Assembly: GCA_965213545.1 (NCBI GenBank)
Contig: CBDBZL010000001.1
Span: forward strand, 310,001 to 374,000
DNA length: 64,000 nucleotides
Reading direction: 5' to 3'
From: CBDBZL01 sp965213545
GTDB lineage: Bacteria; Pseudomonadota; Alphaproteobacteria; Sphingomonadales; Sphingomonadaceae
Shown: piece by piece, positions 61,832 to 64,000 of the stretch
How positions within the stretch are numbered: the stretch's first letter is position 1
Layout of the letters: each line of letters starts with the position of its first letter
Made by a program: the position numbers and the translations under genes
The notes under the pieces: generated by a model
What the model was told of the DNA's origin: nothing
Seen by the model: the letters and a program-made list of their open reading frames with translations, nothing else
Databases searched by the model: none

Positions 61832-61959
61832 GACCCAAGGTCCGCAAGCGCAACCGCGCGCCGTAGCCCGACCGTAGCGCAGCACAGGCAACAGCCCGCA
61901 AGGAACAGCCCGGAAATCACGCAACCCGGACCCAAGGTCCGCAAGCACAACCGCGCGCC
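61832..61959. repeat. 31-bp direct repeat pair near tRNA-Arg
   Basis: A 31-bp unit beginning gacccaaggtccgcaagc occurs at 61832-61862 and again at 61929-61959 with a single mismatch (G/A at the 19th base), 97 bp apart. The region (61780-62013) has no convincing gene. It lies just beyond the 3' end of tRNA-Arg. Origin unknown: a decayed element, small-RNA repeats or attachment-site remnants are possible. Confidence 0.7.
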
Positions 61960-62013
61960 CGCAGCGGCCCCGCAGTAACGCGAAGGGAACAGCCGCGAGG
62001 ATCAGCCAAAAGC

Positions 62014-62090
62014 TGGTGCGCCCGACAGGATTCGAACCTGTGGCCCCCGGATTAGGAATCCGATGCTCTATCCTGCTGAGCTACGGGCGC
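62014..62090 (-). tRNA. tRNA-Arg (anticodon CCT)
   Basis: On the minus strand the acceptor GCGCCCG (5' end at 62090) pairs with CGGGCGC, followed by discriminator A and encoded CCA (62016-62014). The D-arm reads AGCTCAGCAGGATAGAGC, the anticodon loop is TTCCTAA (anticodon CCT), and the T-arm is ACAGGTTCGAATCCTGT. It decodes AGG. All four stems pair. Confidence 0.96.
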
Positions 62091-62172
62091 GCCGGTGCCT
62101 GCCTTAAGGATTTGCGCCGATCAGAGCAATCGGATGGCGGCATCGCCAACGCCCCTTTCGAAGAACACGCGC

Positions 62173-62688
62173 TCAGTGCACCTCATCGGGCGGCGCCAAG
62201 GCGAAAGGCAGCACGGCGATGGTGATGCCTTCTTCGGCCAGATCGCGCGCTTCTTCGGCGCTGGCCTGGCCGTGGATGGTCTCCTCGGGTCGCTCGCCAT
62301 AATGGATGGCGCGCGAGGTTTCGGCGAAATCGCGGCCAACGAAGCGTGACTTGCTCAGCATCTTGACCTGCGCTGCGGCCGCGCGGGCCAGTGCCTTGGC
62401 AAACGCGGGTGGCATCGCTCGCGCGGGTGCCGGCTGGCCCTGCGCCGCATCCGCTTTTGCCGGCACTTCGCCAACGTCCCCTTCGCCCGGCGTCGGCAGC
62501 GGAGGTCGCACACCATCGCTTCCCTTGCGCGGCACCGCAGGCGCCATCGGTGCCTTGGTGACCTTCGCCGAGCCGCAACTGGGGCAAGCGACCAGTCCTG
62601 CTTCCTGCTGCCGGGAATAGTCGCCCGACGAGCCGAACCAGCCTTCGAAGCGGTGGCCGGCTTCGCAATCGAGGTCGTAGACGATCAT
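62173..62688 (-). CDS. DUF1178 family zinc-ribbon protein
   Basis: A 171-aa protein. The N-terminus MIVYDLDCEAGHRFEGWF with LVACPSCGSAKVTKAPMAPAV is the DUF1178 zinc-ribbon (Cys in DCEAGH and CPSCG). The middle is Pro/Ala-rich, and the C-terminal FVGRDFAETSRAIHYGERPE is the conserved helical part. Function unknown. It overlaps the amidohydrolase gene by 4 bp and belongs to the same operon, as in many alphaproteobacteria. Confidence 0.9.
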   Translation of the reverse strand: MIVYDLDCEAGHRFEGWFGSSGDYSRQQEAGLVACPSCGSAKVTKAPMAPAVPRKGSDGVRPPLPTPGEGDVGEVPAKADAAQGQPAPARAMPPAFAKALARAAAAQVKMLSKSRFVGRDFAETSRAIHYGERPEETIHGQASAEEARDLAEEGITIAVLPFALAPPDEVH

Positions 62689-63506
62689 TGCGCGGCTAAC
62701 TGGGAAATCGCGCGGCGATTGGCAAGGCTGGGCAACTGGCGGCGCACGTCTTCGATACGCGCCAGGTCAAGGTCGGCGAAACCCAGCCCCGCTTCCTTGC
62801 CCCCCATGTCGAGCAGCACCTCGCCCCACGGGTCGACAACCAGCGAATAGCCATAGGTGCGACGTCCGTCCTCATGCTCGCCGACCTGGGCCGCAGCGAT
62901 AACAAAGGCACTCGCCTCCACCGCTCTCGCGCGCACCAGCAGATGCCAGTGGGCCTTGCCGGTGGGCACGGTGAAGGCGGCGGGAATGGCGATGGCATCG
63001 CAAGGCCCCCGCCCCAGCGCATCGAACAGCGCAGGGAAGCGGATATCATAGCAGATCGTGAGGCCAAGCCGGCCCAGCGGCGTATCGGGCACCCACACCA
63101 CCTGTTCGCCCGGCAAATAGGCCGCCGATTCGCGCCACGCCTCGCCATCTGCAAGCGCGACATCGAACATGTGGATCTTGTCGTACCGCGCCGCCACCGT
63201 GCCATCGGGTGCGATGAGCAGCGAGCGATTGGCCCGCATCCCATCCGCCCGCGCCACCGGAAGGCCCAGCGCCAGCCATAGCCCCTCGGCGCGCACCGCC
63301 CGGCGTAGCTGCGCCACCATCTCGTCTTCTGCGCACACATGAGGCGCGGACCGCTCGCGGTCACGGTCGAGCAGCAGCGCCATTTCCGGGGTGAACAGCA
63401 TCTGCGCCCCGCCCGCGCGCGCCTGCGCCAGACCATCGCGGATCGCTGCCATATTGGCCGCGGGGTCGATGCCCGAGGTCATCTGCAACACTGCGATCCG
63501 CGTCAT
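62685..63506 (-). CDS. Carbon-nitrogen hydrolase (Nit1/omega-amidase-like)
   Basis: A 273-aa nitrilase-superfamily enzyme. The Glu-Lys-Cys triad is readable: Glu in LFTPEMALLL, Lys in RYDKIHMFDV, Cys in LTICYDIRFPAL. The segment AAAQVGEHEDGRRTYGYSLV is typical of the Nit1/NitFhit group, which removes deaminated glutathione or acts as an omega-amidase. It lies between grxC and the DUF1178 gene on the same strand, with 8 bp to grxC. Confidence 0.9.
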   Translation of the reverse strand: MTRIAVLQMTSGIDPAANMAAIRDGLAQARAGGAQMLFTPEMALLLDRDRERSAPHVCAEDEMVAQLRRAVRAEGLWLALGLPVARADGMRANRSLLIAPDGTVAARYDKIHMFDVALADGEAWRESAAYLPGEQVVWVPDTPLGRLGLTICYDIRFPALFDALGRGPCDAIAIPAAFTVPTGKAHWHLLVRARAVEASAFVIAAAQVGEHEDGRRTYGYSLVVDPWGEVLLDMGGKEAGLGFADLDLARIEDVRRQLPSLANRRAISQLAAQ

Positions 63507-63514
63507 GACAGCCG

Positions 63515-63769
63515 TCAGAGCCCGAGCATGGCGTCGAGCTTGCCCGCCCGGTCGAGCGCATGCAGCTCGTCCGATCCGCCGATCGCCAGGTCATCGATGA
63601 AGATCTGCGGCACGGTGCGCGCATCGGGCTTTCTCGCCAGCATCTCCTCGCGCTTCTCGCCGCCCCAGGTGATGTCGTATTCGGTGTAATCCACGCCCTT
63701 CGCCGACAGCAGCCGCTTGGCGCGCGAACAATAGCCGCACAGCATCTTGGTATAGATCTCTACCTTCAT
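63515..63769 (-). CDS. grxC: Glutaredoxin 3
   Basis: An 84-aa dithiol glutaredoxin with the active site MLCGYCSRAKRLL, the cis-Pro region ARTVPQIFIDD and the glutathione-binding GGSDELHALDRAGKLD. ATG 63769 (MKVEIYTK) is the family start; the frame extends to 63919 through the divergent hsp20 promoter and is not coding there. It is the first gene of grxC-amidohydrolase-DUF1178. Confidence 0.94.
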   Translation of the reverse strand: MKVEIYTKMLCGYCSRAKRLLSAKGVDYTEYDITWGGEKREEMLARKPDARTVPQIFIDDLAIGGSDELHALDRAGKLDAMLGL

Positions 63770-63807
63770 GTTGCGCTCGTCCTGTCCTTTTTCTGCGGTT
63801 CGAATCT

Positions 63808-63838
63808 CTTGAAGCACGGTGGGCATGAACCCATGTTT
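63808..63838 (+). promoter_or_regulatory. RpoH (sigma-32) promoter of hsp20
   Basis: CTTGAAG (63808-63814), a 15-bp spacer and CCCATGTTT (63830-63838) match the heat-shock sigma consensus. The predicted start site near 63845 leaves a ~93-nt leader before the hsp20 ATG, the size expected for a ROSE element. Confidence 0.75.
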
Positions 63839-63844
63839 GCCCTG

Positions 63845-63937
63845 TCGTGGCGTGCTCAATGGCGCCGCTGACCGAGGGGATGCCGATACCGGGTCCCCGG
63901 GATGCTTCAAGTTGCTCATAAGAGGATTTGTTTTGCT
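63845..63937 (+). ncRNA. ROSE-type RNA thermometer
   Basis: The last hairpin of the leader is TTGCTC (63912-63917), loop ATAA, GAGGAT (63922-63927). It masks the Shine-Dalgarno GAGGA with the hallmark UUGCU pairing that leaves a G-G mismatch, as in rhizobial ROSE elements. A GC-rich hairpin (CCGGG/CCCGG, around 63888-63900) lies upstream. At low temperature this would block hsp20 translation. The assignment rests on this motif plus gene context. Confidence 0.7.
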
Positions 63938-64000
63938 ATGACCCGTTTTGATTTCACCCCCTATCGCCGTTCCACCGTGGGCTTCGACCGCCTGTTCGAC
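63938..64000 (+). CDS. Small heat-shock protein Hsp20, 3' partial
   Basis: Only 21 codons are in the window: MTRFDFTPYRRSTVGFDRLF, then D. This is the typical start of alphaproteobacterial IbpA-like Hsp20 chaperones, which hold unfolded proteins during heat stress. The gene continues past the right edge. Start ATG 63938 lies 10 nt after GAGGAT. Expression is probably controlled by RpoH and the ROSE element just upstream. Confidence 0.85.
   Translation, partial: MTRFDFTPYRRSTVGFDRLFD

Overview
The window is GC-rich, gene-dense chromosomal DNA from an alphaproteobacterium. The best fit is Sphingomonadales, probably Erythrobacteraceae; this is inferred from gene content and protein style, without a database search. 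Supporting features are the rpmF-plsX-fabH-ihfA-merR operon, a class I lysyl-tRNA synthetase, pyruvate dehydrogenase E1-beta carrying its own lipoyl domain, TrmFO, two PEP-CTERM proteins, and an alpha-type ROSE RNA thermometer in front of an hsp20 gene at the right edge. No rRNA, CRISPR array, insertion sequence or intact prophage was seen.

Layout. 1-6.8 kb: partial 2OG-Fe(II) oxygenase, lysK, MscS channel, DinG/XPD-type helicase, SixA-like phosphatase. 6.8-10 kb: rpmF-plsX-fabH-ihfA-merR operon. 10-13.7 kb: frameshifted MAPEG gene, metallo-beta-lactamase hydrolase, a MerR regulator paired with a free-standing TipAS-like protein, and an S24 repressor with two operator-like palindromes facing two small sphingomonad-type genes. 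13.8-18.1 kb: cysS, a tightly coupled 53-codon ORF, cobT, and a PEP-CTERM protein. 18.4-29 kb: priA, hisI, comF, a methyltransferase, ppdK, glyS and glyQ. 29-30.4 kb: a small XRE-regulator operon behind a promoter embedded in an inverted repeat, with two mini-proteins and a frameshifted membrane protein. 30.4-45.9 kb: tandem TraB/GumN proteins, rplY-pth, ychF, gyrA, several exported proteins of unknown function, a PEP-CTERM SGNH hydrolase, lysoplasmalogenase and trmFO. 46-50.3 kb: EF-hand protein, squalene/phytoene-synthase-like protein, pdhB-pdhA, ftsB. 50.5-52.8 kb: FdhF/YdeP-type molybdoenzyme. 52.8-59 kb: a sugar cluster (sulfotransferase, GT4, GT2, GT28-like transferase, fused sucrose-phosphate synthase/phosphatase) with a perfect FNR/FixK-type box upstream. 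59.2-64 kb: TerC protein, two exported proteins, tRNA-Arg(CCU), DUF1178 protein, nitrilase-family amidohydrolase, glutaredoxin, and the start of hsp20.

Most genes are housekeeping. The observations most worth following are: (1) glyS carries an in-frame insertion of about 40 codons made of a tRNA-Asn 3' end joined to a palindromic repeat; (2) the sucrose-phosphate-synthase-led glycosyltransferase/sulfotransferase cluster and its FNR-type box, a candidate undescribed pathway for a sulfated or sugar-based product; (3) the RpoH promoter plus ROSE thermometer before hsp20; (4) two small regulatory loci (S24 and XRE) with palindromic operators and mini-genes; (5) two probable frameshifts (MAPEG gene and membrane protein), which could be real or sequencing errors.
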